In this document: positions 44,749 to 54,510 of the stretch, one piece after another
Numbering within the stretch: the stretch's first letter is position 1
Layout of the letters: the number at the start of each line of letters is the position of its first letter
Assembly (NCBI GenBank): GCA_004563195.1
Contig: SFTJ01000006.1
Span: 1-64,000, forward strand
Direction: 5' to 3'
Length of the DNA: 64,000 bases
Origin: a bacterium
GTDB taxonomy: Bacteria; Bacteroidota; Bacteroidia; Bacteroidales; Muribaculaceae
Translations under genes and position numbers: made by a program
The notes under the pieces: model-generated
What the model was told of the DNA's origin: nothing
What the model saw: the letters and a program-made list of their open reading frames with translations, nothing else
Databases searched by the model: none

Positions 44749-46764
44749 ATGAATAACCAACAATTTGCAGCTGAGATTCGTGCAGGCATCCCCGATGTGT
44801 TGCCCGAAGTTAAGCCCTACGATAAAGACATCAACCATGCGCCGCGCCGCAAGGAGATTCTCACCGAAGATGAGAAAAAACTGGCGCTTCGCAATGCGTT
44901 GAGATATTTCCCTACAAAATTTCATGCACAACTTGCGCCGGAGTTTGCTAAAGAACTGCAGGACTACGGACGAATCTATATGTATCGCTTCCGCCCGAGC
45001 TACGACATGTATGCGCGTCCTATCGACGAGTATCCCCATCGTTCCCGCCAGGCAGCAGCTATTATGCTGATGATTCAAAACAACCTCGACCCGGCAGTGG
45101 CACAGCACCCGCACGAACTCATTACTTATGGCGGCAATGGCGCAGTATTCCAGAATTGGGCACAGTACCGACTCATAATGAAATATCTGAGCGAGATGAC
45201 CGACCAACAGACATTGGTGATGTATTCCGGACATCCGCTGGGCTTGTTCCCCTCGCATCCCAATGCTCCGCGTGTGGTGGTAACCAACGGTATGGTAATC
45301 CCCAATTACTCAAAGCCCGATGATTGGGAACGTCTCAATGCCCTCGGCGTGAGTCAATACGGCCAGATGACAGCCGGTTCATATATGTACATCGGTCCGC
45401 AGGGCATAGTGCATGGCACCACCATCACCGTGCTCAATGCCGCAAGAAAGAAGATGGCTGAAGAAGGCGGTAGAAACGACATACACGGCACATTATTTGT
45501 GTCGTCGGGTCTCGGCGGAATGTCGGGTGCACAACCCAAGGCAGGCAATATAGCCGGAGTGGTGAGCGTGGTGGCAGAAATCAACCCCAAGGCAGCTCAA
45601 AAGCGTTACGACCAAGGTTGGGTTGACGAACTTCACGACAACCTCGATGAGTTGATTCCCGCAATACGCCAAGCCGTGGCAGAGCGCAAAACCGTGTCGA
45701 TGGCATACGTAGGCAATGTGGTGGACCTCTGGGAACGCCTCGCAGCCGAAAACATCAAGGTAGACCTCGGCAGCGACCAAACATCGCTCCATAATCCGTG
45801 GGCAGGCGGATATTATCCGGTGGGCATGACACTCGAAGAATCGAAGAAGATGATGGCAGAGGAGCCCGAATTGTTCCGCGAGCGCGTGCAAGAGTCGTTG
45901 CGCCGTCAGGTGGCAGCAATCAATAAGCTCACTGCAGCCGGAATGTATTTCTTCGATTATGGCAACGCCTTCTTGCTGCAATCGCAACGCGCCGGAGCCG
46001 ACATTATGGGCGAGAACGGAAAATTCCGTTATCCGTCGTATGTGCAAGATATTATGGGCCCCATGTTCTTCGACTACGGATTCGGTCCTTTCAGATGGGT
46101 ATGCACCTCAGGCGATCCGAAGGATTTGGCAGTCACCGACCGCATAGCAGCCGAAGTGATGGAAGAAATAAAGCTCACTGCTCCCGACGAAATAAAGGGA
46201 CAGATGGAAGACAATATACACTGGATAAAGGAAGCCGGGCGCAATCATCTCGTGGTGGGTTCGCAAGCAAGAATCCTGTATGCCGATGCCGAAGGACGTG
46301 CCAAGATAGCCTTGGCATTCAACGAAGCCATCAAGAGCGGCGAAATCAGCCGCCCGATAGTGCTTGGCAGAGACCATCACGATGTGTCGGGAACCGACTC
46401 GCCATTCCGTGAAACCAGCAATATCTACGACGGCTCGCAATTCTGTGCCGATATGGCAGTGCAGAATGTGATAGGCGACTCGTTCCGCGGTGCTACCTGG
46501 GTTTCGATACACAACGGCGGCGGCGTAGGTTGGGGCGAAGTAATCAACGGCGGCTTCGGTATGGTAATCGACGGCGGCGAAGACAGTGCTCGCCACATAA
46601 GCGAGATGCTCTTCTGGGACGTTAACAACGGTATAGCTCGACGCAGTTGGGCACGCAACGGAGGCTCGATGAGAAGCATCGAACGCGAGATGCAGCGGAC
46701 ACCCGGACTCACCGTTACCATGCCAAACCTTGTGGATGACGAGATAATAAATAGCGCATTATAA
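44749..46764 (+). CDS. hutU: urocanate hydratase
   Basis: A 671-residue urocanase that hydrates urocanate to imidazolonepropionate using bound NAD. Signature segments are TYGGNGAVFQNWAQYRL, SGHPLGLFPSHPNAPRVVV, VSQYGQMTAGSYMYIGPQG and SGLGGMSGAQPKAG. It is about 110 residues longer than the E. coli/Pseudomonas type, with an extra N-terminal region, as in other Bacteroidetes. It starts 36 bases after ftcD and is followed by a hairpin spacer before hutH. Confidence 0.96.
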   Translation: MNNQQFAAEIRAGIPDVLPEVKPYDKDINHAPRRKEILTEDEKKLALRNALRYFPTKFHAQLAPEFAKELQDYGRIYMYRFRPSYDMYARPIDEYPHRSRQAAAIMLMIQNNLDPAVAQHPHELITYGGNGAVFQNWAQYRLIMKYLSEMTDQQTLVMYSGHPLGLFPSHPNAPRVVVTNGMVIPNYSKPDDWERLNALGVSQYGQMTAGSYMYIGPQGIVHGTTITVLNAARKKMAEEGGRNDIHGTLFVSSGLGGMSGAQPKAGNIAGVVSVVAEINPKAAQKRYDQGWVDELHDNLDELIPAIRQAVAERKTVSMAYVGNVVDLWERLAAENIKVDLGSDQTSLHNPWAGGYYPVGMTLEESKKMMAEEPELFRERVQESLRRQVAAINKLTAAGMYFFDYGNAFLLQSQRAGADIMGENGKFRYPSYVQDIMGPMFFDYGFGPFRWVCTSGDPKDLAVTDRIAAEVMEEIKLTAPDEIKGQMEDNIHWIKEAGRNHLVVGSQARILYADAEGRAKIALAFNEAIKSGEISRPIVLGRDHHDVSGTDSPFRETSNIYDGSQFCADMAVQNVIGDSFRGATWVSIHNGGGVGWGEVINGGFGMVIDGGEDSARHISEMLFWDVNNGIARRSWARNGGSMRSIEREMQRTPGLTVTMPNLVDDEIINSAL

Positions 46765-46783
46765 CCAAACAATTAACTCAATC

Positions 46784-46821
46784 GAGAGCCCGCTGCCACA
46801 GAGCAAGCGCGGCGGGTTCTC
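46784..46821 (+). other. intercistronic hairpin between hutU and hutH
   Basis: GAGAGCCCGC at 46784-46793 pairs with GCGGGTTCTC at 46812-46821 (one G-U pair). No T-run follows on the plus strand, so it should not end transcription. It could set relative amounts of the hutU and hutH messages by protecting an RNA end. Confidence 0.55.
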
Positions 46822-46856
46822 GCTAAAAATAATAATCCTAAAATATCATTAAAACA

Positions 46857-48335
46857 ATGAGCAAACACCTTATTTCAGCCGAACACCTGACAATAAATCG
46901 AATAGAAGAAATAATAGCCAAAGGCTATAAGTTGGAACTTAGCGAAGACGCAGTGCAGCGCATAGTGCATTGCCGCGAATATCTCGATAAGAAGATAGCT
47001 ACAAACACCAAGCCCGTGTATGGCGTAACCACCGGATTCGGGTCGCTTTGCAATGTATCGATAGGTCACGACTACTTGGCACAGTTGCAAATCAACCTTA
47101 TGATGTCGCATGCTTGCGGTACAGGCGACCGAGTGCCTAACGAAATAGTGAAAATAATGCTTCTGCTCAAGATTCAATCGTTGAGCTATGGTTATTCGGG
47201 TTGCAAACTCGACACCGTGCAACGCCTTGTCGACTTTTTCAATAATGACATCTATCCAATAGTGTATATGCAAGGCTCGCTTGGCGCATCGGGCGACCTC
47301 GTGCCACTTGCGCATCTCTCGTTGCCGATAATAGGCCTTGGCGAGGTGGAATATCAAGGCAAGGTGATGAGCGGCAAGGAGATATTGCAGATTATGGGTT
47401 GGCAGCCTATAGAACTTGCTTCGAAAGAAGGTTTGGCGCTGCTCAATGGTACACAAAATATGAGTTCGTTTGCCGTATGGGCATTGATTCAGAGCCATCG
47501 TCTCAACGACTGGGCCGACAAGATAGCTGCCATGTCGCTCGATGCTTATAACGGTCTGGTAGAGCCATTTACCGATGCCGTTCACCAAGTGCGTCCACAC
47601 AAGGGACAAATAGAGACAGCTGCACGCATGCGAGAGCTGCTTCAAGGCAGTGAGATATTGGAAAAGCCCAAATCGTATGTTCAAGACCCATATTCATTCC
47701 GATGCGTGCCGCAAGTGCATGGCACCGTGAAAGATACTGTGGCTTATGTGGAATCGGTTATCGACACCGAAATCAATTCGGCTACCGATAATCCCACCGT
47801 ATGCCCCGATGAGGACCTTATCATCTCGGCAGGCAACTTCCATGGCGAACCGATAGCATTGCCAATGGACTTCCTTGCCATAGCGTTGAGCGAACTTGCC
47901 AACATCTCGGAGCGCCGCATCTATAAACTCGTGTCGGGCACACGCGGATTGCCGAGTTTCCTTGTGGCAAATCCGGGCGTGAACAGCGGATTTATGATTA
48001 CCCAATACACAGCAGCATCGGTGGTTAGCCTCAACAAGAACTTGTGCTCACCGGCATCGGTCGACAGCATTCCATCGTGCCAAGGTCAGGAAGACCATGT
48101 GAGCATGGGTGCCAATGCCGCCATCAAGTTGTATCAAGTGGTGCTCAACACCGAGCGCGTGCTTGCCATAGAGCTGCTCAATGCCACTCAGGCTTTGGAA
48201 TTCCGTCGCCCGCTCAAGTCGTCGGCTGTAATTCAGAGCATTTTTGAGGATTATCGCAAGGTGGTGCCGTTTATCATCAACGATGAAGTGATGTATCCTT
48301 ATATCCAAAAATCGATAGAGTTTTTGAGAAAATAA
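46857..48335 (+). CDS. hutH: histidine ammonia-lyase
   Basis: A 492-residue lyase that removes ammonia from histidine to give urocanate. The self-formed MIO cofactor comes from the Ala-Ser-Gly triad in QGSLGASGDLVPLAHLS. YGVTTGFGSL and the GQEDHVSMGANA block are also family hallmarks. This first pathway enzyme is encoded third in the operon. The length is normal. Confidence 0.97.
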   Translation: MSKHLISAEHLTINRIEEIIAKGYKLELSEDAVQRIVHCREYLDKKIATNTKPVYGVTTGFGSLCNVSIGHDYLAQLQINLMMSHACGTGDRVPNEIVKIMLLLKIQSLSYGYSGCKLDTVQRLVDFFNNDIYPIVYMQGSLGASGDLVPLAHLSLPIIGLGEVEYQGKVMSGKEILQIMGWQPIELASKEGLALLNGTQNMSSFAVWALIQSHRLNDWADKIAAMSLDAYNGLVEPFTDAVHQVRPHKGQIETAARMRELLQGSEILEKPKSYVQDPYSFRCVPQVHGTVKDTVAYVESVIDTEINSATDNPTVCPDEDLIISAGNFHGEPIALPMDFLAIALSELANISERRIYKLVSGTRGLPSFLVANPGVNSGFMITQYTAASVVSLNKNLCSPASVDSIPSCQGQEDHVSMGANAAIKLYQVVLNTERVLAIELLNATQALEFRRPLKSSAVIQSIFEDYRKVVPFIINDEVMYPYIQKSIEFLRK

Positions 48336-48352
48336 TTTAAGTAATATTTATC

Positions 48353-49591
48353 ATGCGAACGCTGATTAAGAATATCAAGACCCTTGTGGGTGCAGGCAGT
48401 GAAGGCAAACTGAGGCTTGAAGGTGCCGAAATGGCACAATTAGGAACAATCGACAATGCTTGGCTGCTTGTAGACGGAGAGCGCATAAGTTCGTTCGGCG
48501 AAATGCGCTGCCTCGACGAAGCAACAGCATGTGCCGACCTTGTGGTGGATGCCCAAGGAGGCATGGTGCTGCCATCGTGGTGCGACCCTCACACCCACAT
48601 AGTGTATGCCGGCAGCCGCGAGGGCGAGTTTGTCGACAAAATACGCGGTATGAGTTACGAAGAGATAGCCAAGCGAGGCGGCGGTATACTCAATTCAGCC
48701 GATTTGCTCCACACACTCACCGAGGAGAGCCTCTATGAGCAAGCCGTGAAGCGCGCCCGCGAGATGATGCTCAAGGGCACCGGTTGCATAGAGATAAAAA
48801 GCGGATACGGACTCAATACCGCCGACGAACTGAAGATGCTTCGCGTGATAAAGCGTATGAAAGAGACCTTGCCGGTGAAGATAGTGTCGACCTTTCTCGG
48901 CGCACATGCCGTGGGACGCCAATACACTCAGCCGGAATATGTAAATCTGATAATCGACGAGATGATACCCGAAGTGGGTAGGCAGAAATTGGCTGACTAT
49001 ATCGATGTGTTCTGCGACACCGGTTTCTTCACGGTAGAAGAGACGGCGCGCATACTCGAAGCCGGCGCCAAGTGGGGCATGCTACCCAAGATACATGCCG
49101 ACGAACTTGCATCGTCGGGTGGAGTGGAGGTAGGTGTGGCTCATAATGCCCTCTCGGTGGACCATCTCGAACGAATGACCGATAGCCAGATAGAAGTGCT
49201 TCGCGGCAGCGGCACAATGCCCACAGCTTTGCCCGGCACATCGTTCTTCTTGAACATGCCTTTTGCTCCGGCTCGCAAGATTATTGATGCCGGTCTGGGC
49301 GTGGCAGTGGCGAGTGACTATAATCCGGGTTCCACGCCCTCGGGCGATATGAAATTTGTGGTGTCGCTTGCGTGCATCAAGATGCGTTTGCTCCCCGAGG
49401 AAGCCATCAATGCTGCCACCATCAACTCGGCTTATGCTATGGGGCTGAGCAAAGATTATGGTTCGATTGAAGCAGGCAAGGTGGCAAATTTCTTCATCAC
49501 CGAGCCCATTCCATCGGTCAATTTCATACCCTATGCCTACACCTCGCCCATCATCAGCCGCGTGTTCCTGAAAGGTGAGGAAGTGCACTGA
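48353..49591 (+). CDS. hutI: imidazolonepropionase
   Basis: A 412-residue amidohydrolase that opens the imidazolone ring to formiminoglutamate, the substrate of FtcD. SWCDPHTHIVYAGSREGEF holds the HxH metal ligands, and KIHADELASSGGVEVG and VASDYNPGSTPSG hold further ligands and the catalytic Asp. It starts 17 bases after hutH and completes the four-enzyme route from histidine to glutamate. A hairpin follows. Confidence 0.96.
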   Translation: MRTLIKNIKTLVGAGSEGKLRLEGAEMAQLGTIDNAWLLVDGERISSFGEMRCLDEATACADLVVDAQGGMVLPSWCDPHTHIVYAGSREGEFVDKIRGMSYEEIAKRGGGILNSADLLHTLTEESLYEQAVKRAREMMLKGTGCIEIKSGYGLNTADELKMLRVIKRMKETLPVKIVSTFLGAHAVGRQYTQPEYVNLIIDEMIPEVGRQKLADYIDVFCDTGFFTVEETARILEAGAKWGMLPKIHADELASSGGVEVGVAHNALSVDHLERMTDSQIEVLRGSGTMPTALPGTSFFLNMPFAPARKIIDAGLGVAVASDYNPGSTPSGDMKFVVSLACIKMRLLPEEAINAATINSAYAMGLSKDYGSIEAGKVANFFITEPIPSVNFIPYAYTSPIISRVFLKGEEVH

Positions 49592-49627
49592 TTTTGCACA
49601 TTAATAGTTTTCATATAATAGTAGTGG

Positions 49628-49658
49628 TAACCGTCGGGACATAAGCGCTCGGCGGTTA
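49628..49658. terminator. hairpin between the convergent hutI and glycosyltransferase genes
   Basis: TAACCGTCGGG at 49628-49638 pairs with CTCGGCGGTTA at 49648-49658 (two G-U pairs), followed by ATTTT on the plus strand. It lies midway between the two facing stop codons and may end both transcripts, though the T-run is weak. Confidence 0.6.
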
Positions 49659-49683
49659 ATTTTGCTATATGGTAAGGGTTTGA

Positions 49684-50649
49684 TTATTGGAGATTTGAGT
49701 CGGAGGTTTGTTCCTCGATGAAATAGCGCGGACGATGCTTCACTTCGCTGTAAATTCTGCCTATGTATTCGCCAATAATGCCCAAGCAAGTGAGGATGGC
49801 GCCGCCAATGAACCACAGCGAGATGATGAGCGAAGTCCAGCCCTCGATGGTGGAGTTGGTGACGTGCCTGTATAGGCCATATATGATAAGCACGGTCGAC
49901 ACCACAAGCATGGCAAGCCCCAAGAAAGTGATGAAACGCAGCGGTTTGAGCGAAAACGATGTAATGCCCACGAAAGCAAAATTGAGCATCTTGGTGAGCG
50001 GGTATTTCGAGCTGCCCGCCATACGCTCCTTGCGAGTGTAGTAGACGCAAGTGTAAGGAAAACCAATGCTTTTCACCATGCCACGCACAAACATGTTTCG
50101 CTCCGGGAATTGCATCAAAGCCCGCATAGCGCGTAGACTCATAAGTCGGAAATCGCCGTGGTTGTAGATGATTTCGCCGCCAATCGATGCCATAAACTTA
50201 TAGAAAGAGTGAGCGGTGAAGTGTTTTAAGAACGAATCGCTCTGGCGGTTGTCGCGCACGCCGAACACCACATCGTTGCCGTGATGAAAGGCATCGAGCA
50301 TTTCATCGATTACCGAAATATCGTCCTGCAAGTCGGCATCGATGCTTATGGTGGCATCGGCTTGCATAGCCACAGCGCGCTCCAAACCCGCCCAGAGGGC
50401 ATTTTGATGTCCCACATTGTGCGATAGCTTGATGCCCGAAATCATTCGGTTGTTCGCCGCACTTTGTTTGATGATATTCCACGAATTGTCGGTGCTGCCA
50501 TCATCAACAAAGATAATACGACCATTGCCTATCGAGCCTTTTTCGATAAGGCGCAATAGGGCAGCAGTTAACTGCTCGATGGTGGTGGGCAACATTTCCT
50601 GCTCGTTGTTGCAAGGCACCACTAATGCCAATTGAGTGTCGTATGCCAT
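49684..50649 (-). CDS. family 2 glycosyltransferase, DPM1/ArnC/GtrB type
   Basis: A 321-residue enzyme. Residues 1-225 are a GT-A domain (LVVPCNNEQEMLP, IIFVDDGSTDNSW, ISIDADLQDD with the metal-binding DxD). Two C-terminal membrane helices (about 232-258 and 270-297) complete the polyprenyl-phosphate glycosyltransferase pattern. It should load a sugar onto undecaprenyl phosphate for later transfer to surface glycans or lipid A. It has no operon partners here. Confidence 0.92.
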   Translation of the reverse strand: MAYDTQLALVVPCNNEQEMLPTTIEQLTAALLRLIEKGSIGNGRIIFVDDGSTDNSWNIIKQSAANNRMISGIKLSHNVGHQNALWAGLERAVAMQADATISIDADLQDDISVIDEMLDAFHHGNDVVFGVRDNRQSDSFLKHFTAHSFYKFMASIGGEIIYNHGDFRLMSLRAMRALMQFPERNMFVRGMVKSIGFPYTCVYYTRKERMAGSSKYPLTKMLNFAFVGITSFSLKPLRFITFLGLAMLVVSTVLIIYGLYRHVTNSTIEGWTSLIISLWFIGGAILTCLGIIGEYIGRIYSEVKHRPRYFIEEQTSDSNLQ

Positions 50650-50843
50650 AAGTTTTACAAAAATAATGAAAATAAATCATTCGACATATATTTTAGAACC
50701 ATGAAAAGATAGTTTTTTTGGCGTTAGCACTTTTATTATAGGCGAAAAATAGATAATTTTGTATTCGATTTTGAAGCGAGTTGCCGATGGCGGTGTTTAG
50801 TCGGCGGCAATCGCATAAGAGTCTGAAAACAAATATAATAGGA
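50650..50843. promoter_or_regulatory. divergent promoter region
   Basis: A 194-base AT-rich spacer between the glycosyltransferase and the hydrolase-murF-ddl operon. TAATTTTG at 50754-50761 matches the plus-strand -7 consensus, 83 bases before the ATG at 50844. No well-spaced -33 box is seen and nothing else is recognised. Confidence 0.4.
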
Positions 50844-51629
50844 ATGATAAAACATATCGATATAAAAGGCGTTGATTTTTGCTACAATGTGGAGGGCGAA
50901 GGCTGCCCGGTGATATTGATGCACGGATGGGGCTGCAATCACACCACTTTGGCGAGCATAGAGCAGACGTTGGCACCCTACATGAAGGTTTATAATGTGG
51001 ATTTTCCGGGATTCGGCGACAGCACCGAGCCTGAGGAAGTGTGGGGTGTGGAAGAGTATACGCAATTGATAGAAGAGATGGTGCGCGTGGAAGGCATAGA
51101 GCGGCCGGTGTTGCTCGGACATTCGTTTGGCGGCAGAGTGGGCATATTATATGCATCGCGCAACGAGGTCAACAAGCTCATCCTCACCGATGCAGCAGGA
51201 GTGAAGCCTCGCCGCAGCCTGAAATATTACTATAAGGTATACACATATAAGGCAATGAAGCACATAGTGCTCGCCTTGTATGGCAAGGAGAAAGGTGAGA
51301 CCGTGCTCAATAAGATAAGAGCAAAGAAAGGTTCGAGTGATTACAGCAACTCCACACCCAAGATGCGAGCCATCTTGAGCAAGGTGGTAAATGAAGACTT
51401 GAAGCATGTGATGCCGAGCATAAAATGCCCCACACTGCTCATCTGGGGCGAAAAAGACACAGCAACGCCCATAGGCGATGCCAAAATAATGGAAAAATTG
51501 ATTCCCGATGCCGGATTGGTGTCGTTCCCCAATGCCGGACATTATAGTTTTCTCGACAATGCCTATCAATATCAGGCAGTGCTGAGAAGTTTTTTGAAAA
51601 AAGAAATAGAACAATCGTCACAAAAATAA
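50844..51629 (+). CDS. alpha/beta hydrolase
   Basis: A hydrolase of 261 residues from the ATG at 50844 (MIKHIDIKG); a frame open from 50781 gives a less plausible N terminus. VILMHGWGCNHTT is the oxyanion region, LLGHSFGG holds the nucleophilic Ser, WGEKDTATP the acid, and NAGHYSFLD the His. The substrate is unknown. Only three bases separate it from the MurF-like gene, and ddl follows, so it may act on a peptidoglycan-related peptide or ester. Confidence 0.9.
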   Translation: MIKHIDIKGVDFCYNVEGEGCPVILMHGWGCNHTTLASIEQTLAPYMKVYNVDFPGFGDSTEPEEVWGVEEYTQLIEEMVRVEGIERPVLLGHSFGGRVGILYASRNEVNKLILTDAAGVKPRRSLKYYYKVYTYKAMKHIVLALYGKEKGETVLNKIRAKKGSSDYSNSTPKMRAILSKVVNEDLKHVMPSIKCPTLLIWGEKDTATPIGDAKIMEKLIPDAGLVSFPNAGHYSFLDNAYQYQAVLRSFLKKEIEQSSQK

Positions 51630-51632
51630 GCG

Positions 51633-53216
51633 ATGAATATAGAAGCAATAGTGAATGTGGTGTTTGCCGTATCGGCATTGTTTGCTTTGGCAGTGATGTT
51701 GAAGCACGATATGCAGATGATGCAGCAAAACTCTTATCGCAACGAGCGATATATCAAGTGGTTTAAGCAAAACAACGAATCCACCTCGATGCAACGTCTG
51801 ATAGCATTGTTTGCCACAATAGTGTCAGCTACATCGATGTGTGAAAATTCCTGGTATGTGATTATCATCATTTCGTGCCTCTTGGTGTGGACCGGAGTGA
51901 GCGAATTGCGTAAGAAATTTAAGAAGCCGCTTGTGTTTACCAAGCGCGTGCAGCGACTTTATTTCACCGAATTGGCATTGATACTGCTTGCTACCGCCGC
52001 AGTGGCAGTGTGGAAGCAGAATGTCTATACGGCAGGATTTGTGATGGCGATCGCTACCGCAGTGTCGGGATTCATCACTATGGCAGTGAATTGGCTGATG
52101 AAGCCAGTAGAGAATCACATCAATCAAGGTTTTATCAACGATGCCAAGCGCCGGCTTGCCGGTATGCAAGATATGAAAATAGTGGGCATAACAGGCAGTT
52201 ATGGCAAGACCAGCACCAAGCACTATCTCAATCGCATATTGAGCGAGAAATACTCGGTGCTGATGACCCCCGGCAGCTACAACACCCCTATGGGCGTGGT
52301 GCGAACCGTGCGTGAGATGATGCAGCCCTACAACGACCTATTCATAGTGGAAATGGGTGCAAAAAACATAGGCGACATAAAGGAAATATGCGACATAGTG
52401 CATCCCCAAATGGGCATTGTGACTGCAGTAGGCGCACAGCACCTTGAGTCGTTTAAGAGCATTGAGAATGTGCAACGCACCAAGTTTGAACTCGTAGATG
52501 CCCTTCCTGCCGACGGTTTTGCAGTGGTGAACAACGACTTCCCCTATGTGGCTAATCGCGAAGTAACCAATGTGGAATGTGTGCGTTACAGTGTGGGCGA
52601 TGAAAATAAGGGCGACTATCGCGCCAAGAATATTCAATACAGTTCGCGAGGCACATCGTTCACAATAGAGGGATGCGGCAAGAGCATCGACCTGCAAACC
52701 AAGCTCGTGGGCGAATGCAACATAAGCAACCTTATGGCAGCAGTGATAGTGGCAATGAAACTCGATGTTCCGGAGCAGAAAATAAAGTATGCCGTGAGCC
52801 GAATAGAGCAAGTGGAACACCGCTTGAATGTGAAGCGCACCGCATCGGGCATCACTATCATCGACGATGCATTCAACAGCAATCCCGACGGGTCGCGAAT
52901 GGCACTCGATGTGCTTGGCGGCATGACCGGCGGAAAGCGTATAGTGATTACACCGGGTATGATAGAACTCGGCGAAAAACAAGCCTACTACAATGAAAAA
53001 TTCGGCGAACACATAGCCGAAACCTGCGATGTGGCAATAGTGGTGGGTCAGTATAATCGCGAAGCCATATTGAAAGGCATAAAGAGTGGCGGTATGGCAG
53101 ATGCTAATGTGAAGGTGGCCGACAGTTTTGCCGAAGCACAGCAGATGATGCTGTCGTTTGCCAAGGCGGGCGATACCGTGCTCTATGAGAATGACCTCCC
53201 CGACACATTTAAGTGA
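51633..53216 (+). CDS. membrane-anchored MurF-like Mur ligase
   Basis: A 527-residue protein. The N-terminal 160 residues are hydrophobic, with about four to five helices, in place of the usual MurF N-domain. Residues about 185-527 are the Mur ligase ATPase and C-terminal domains: VGITGSYGKTSTKHYL is the P-loop, VEMGAKNIGDI the conserved acidic block, and IDDAFNSNPDG and VEHRLNV match MurF. Authentic MurF joins D-Ala-D-Ala to UDP-MurNAc-tripeptide in the cytoplasm. The missing N-domain (which binds the UDP part) and the membrane anchor suggest a lipid-linked acceptor. The neighbouring ddl supports a D-Ala-D-Ala donor. Whether this replaces or adds to the canonical murF is unknown. Confidence 0.88.
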   Translation: MNIEAIVNVVFAVSALFALAVMLKHDMQMMQQNSYRNERYIKWFKQNNESTSMQRLIALFATIVSATSMCENSWYVIIIISCLLVWTGVSELRKKFKKPLVFTKRVQRLYFTELALILLATAAVAVWKQNVYTAGFVMAIATAVSGFITMAVNWLMKPVENHINQGFINDAKRRLAGMQDMKIVGITGSYGKTSTKHYLNRILSEKYSVLMTPGSYNTPMGVVRTVREMMQPYNDLFIVEMGAKNIGDIKEICDIVHPQMGIVTAVGAQHLESFKSIENVQRTKFELVDALPADGFAVVNNDFPYVANREVTNVECVRYSVGDENKGDYRAKNIQYSSRGTSFTIEGCGKSIDLQTKLVGECNISNLMAAVIVAMKLDVPEQKIKYAVSRIEQVEHRLNVKRTASGITIIDDAFNSNPDGSRMALDVLGGMTGGKRIVITPGMIELGEKQAYYNEKFGEHIAETCDVAIVVGQYNREAILKGIKSGGMADANVKVADSFAEAQQMMLSFAKAGDTVLYENDLPDTFK

Positions 53217-53261
53217 GAAAATGAGTAGAGAAATAACAACGAAATTTTAGATAAAGAAAAA

Positions 53262-54479
53262 ATGAAGACAAACATTGGCGTGTTTTTTGGCGGCCGCAGC
53301 ACCGAGCATGAGATATCGGTGATATCGGCATCGCAAGCAATGGCAGCAATCAATCGTGACAAATATGACGTAACACCTATCTACATATCGAAGCAAGGCA
53401 AATGGTACACAGGCGATTTGCTCTTCGACACAGCAAACTATCGCGACATGAATGCCCTTATGGCAAAATGCCAAGAGGTGTATATGCGTCCCATCTATGG
53501 TGACTATAATCTCTACAAGGCGCGCAAGCCCCTGTTTGGCAGCGATGTGGTGACCAAACTCGATGTGGTGATACCCGTGCTTCACGGTTCGAATGTGGAA
53601 GATGGCATTTTTGAAGGAGTATTGCAGACAATAGGCATACCTTATGCCGGTTGCGACGTGCTTGCAAGTGCCAACGGTATGGACAAAATCACTATGAAGA
53701 TGATACTTCAGGCATGCAACATACCTGTGGTAGACTATGTGTGGTTTACCGACAAACAATGGTCGGCACAGCGCGATGAACTCATAGCCCAAGTGGAAAG
53801 CAAACTCCAATACCCCGTAATAGTTAAGCCCGCCAACTTAGGTTCATCGGTGGGTATAGGATGCGCTCACAATCGCGAAGAACTTATCGACAAGGTAGAC
53901 ACAGCCGAACAATATTCGTCGCGCATAGTGGTGGAATATATGGTAAAGGACCTTCAGGAGATAAATTGCTCGGTGATAGGCGACTGCGATGAATATCAGA
54001 TGTCGGTGCTCGAACAGCCTCTTACTTCGCAGGATATTCTTACATATACCGATAAATATATGGGCGGCACCAAGGGGGCGCAAGGTATGGCAGCATCGGC
54101 AAAGAAATTTCCCGCCGACCTTCCGGAGGCCGAAACCAAGAGAATACAATTCCTGGCAGGTGAGACATTCCGCGTGTTGTCGTGCCACGGCGTAAGTCGC
54201 GTTGACGTGATGATAGAAGGTGTAAGTAAGCCCGACGAAACCGGTTGCCGCAAAATCTATGTTAATGAGATTAACACCATTCCCGGCTCGCTTTCGTTCT
54301 ATCTGTGGGAAGGAACCGGCCTGCCTTTCGACGAAGAAATGCACAAGCTGGTGCAACTTGCCTTGAAGCGCAAGCGCGAACAAGAAATGAAAACGGTAAG
54401 CTACGACCAAAACATTTTCAGCTTGTCAGGCGGAGCCAAAGGCGTGAAAGGTGGAAAATCAGGTGGCGTGAAGAAGTAA
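53262..54479 (+). CDS. ddl: D-alanine--D-alanine ligase family protein
   Basis: A 405-residue ATP-grasp enzyme, about 60-100 residues longer than E. coli DdlB. IGVFFGGRSTEHEISVIS starts the first domain, YPVIVKPANLGSSVGIG binds ATP, and YVNEINTIPGSLSFYLW holds the metal-binding Glu/Asn and the GS loop. An insertion lies around residues 245-285 (TYTDKYMGGTKGAQGM), and the C terminus ends in a Gly/Lys tail (GGAKGVKGGKSGG). It belongs to the MurF-like operon, 45 bases downstream, which suggests a dedicated donor of D-Ala-D-Ala or a related dipeptide. A separate housekeeping ddl may exist elsewhere. Confidence 0.92.
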   Translation: MKTNIGVFFGGRSTEHEISVISASQAMAAINRDKYDVTPIYISKQGKWYTGDLLFDTANYRDMNALMAKCQEVYMRPIYGDYNLYKARKPLFGSDVVTKLDVVIPVLHGSNVEDGIFEGVLQTIGIPYAGCDVLASANGMDKITMKMILQACNIPVVDYVWFTDKQWSAQRDELIAQVESKLQYPVIVKPANLGSSVGIGCAHNREELIDKVDTAEQYSSRIVVEYMVKDLQEINCSVIGDCDEYQMSVLEQPLTSQDILTYTDKYMGGTKGAQGMAASAKKFPADLPEAETKRIQFLAGETFRVLSCHGVSRVDVMIEGVSKPDETGCRKIYVNEINTIPGSLSFYLWEGTGLPFDEEMHKLVQLALKRKREQEMKTVSYDQNIFSLSGGAKGVKGGKSGGVKK

Positions 54480-54510
54480 GATTAGTGTAGAATACACAAA
54501 ATATTATTGA

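Noticed and set aside
46784..46821. Hairpin between hutU and hutH as a transcription terminator
   Set aside because: No T-run follows on the plus strand and hutH and hutI lack their own clear promoter; the genes form one pathway.
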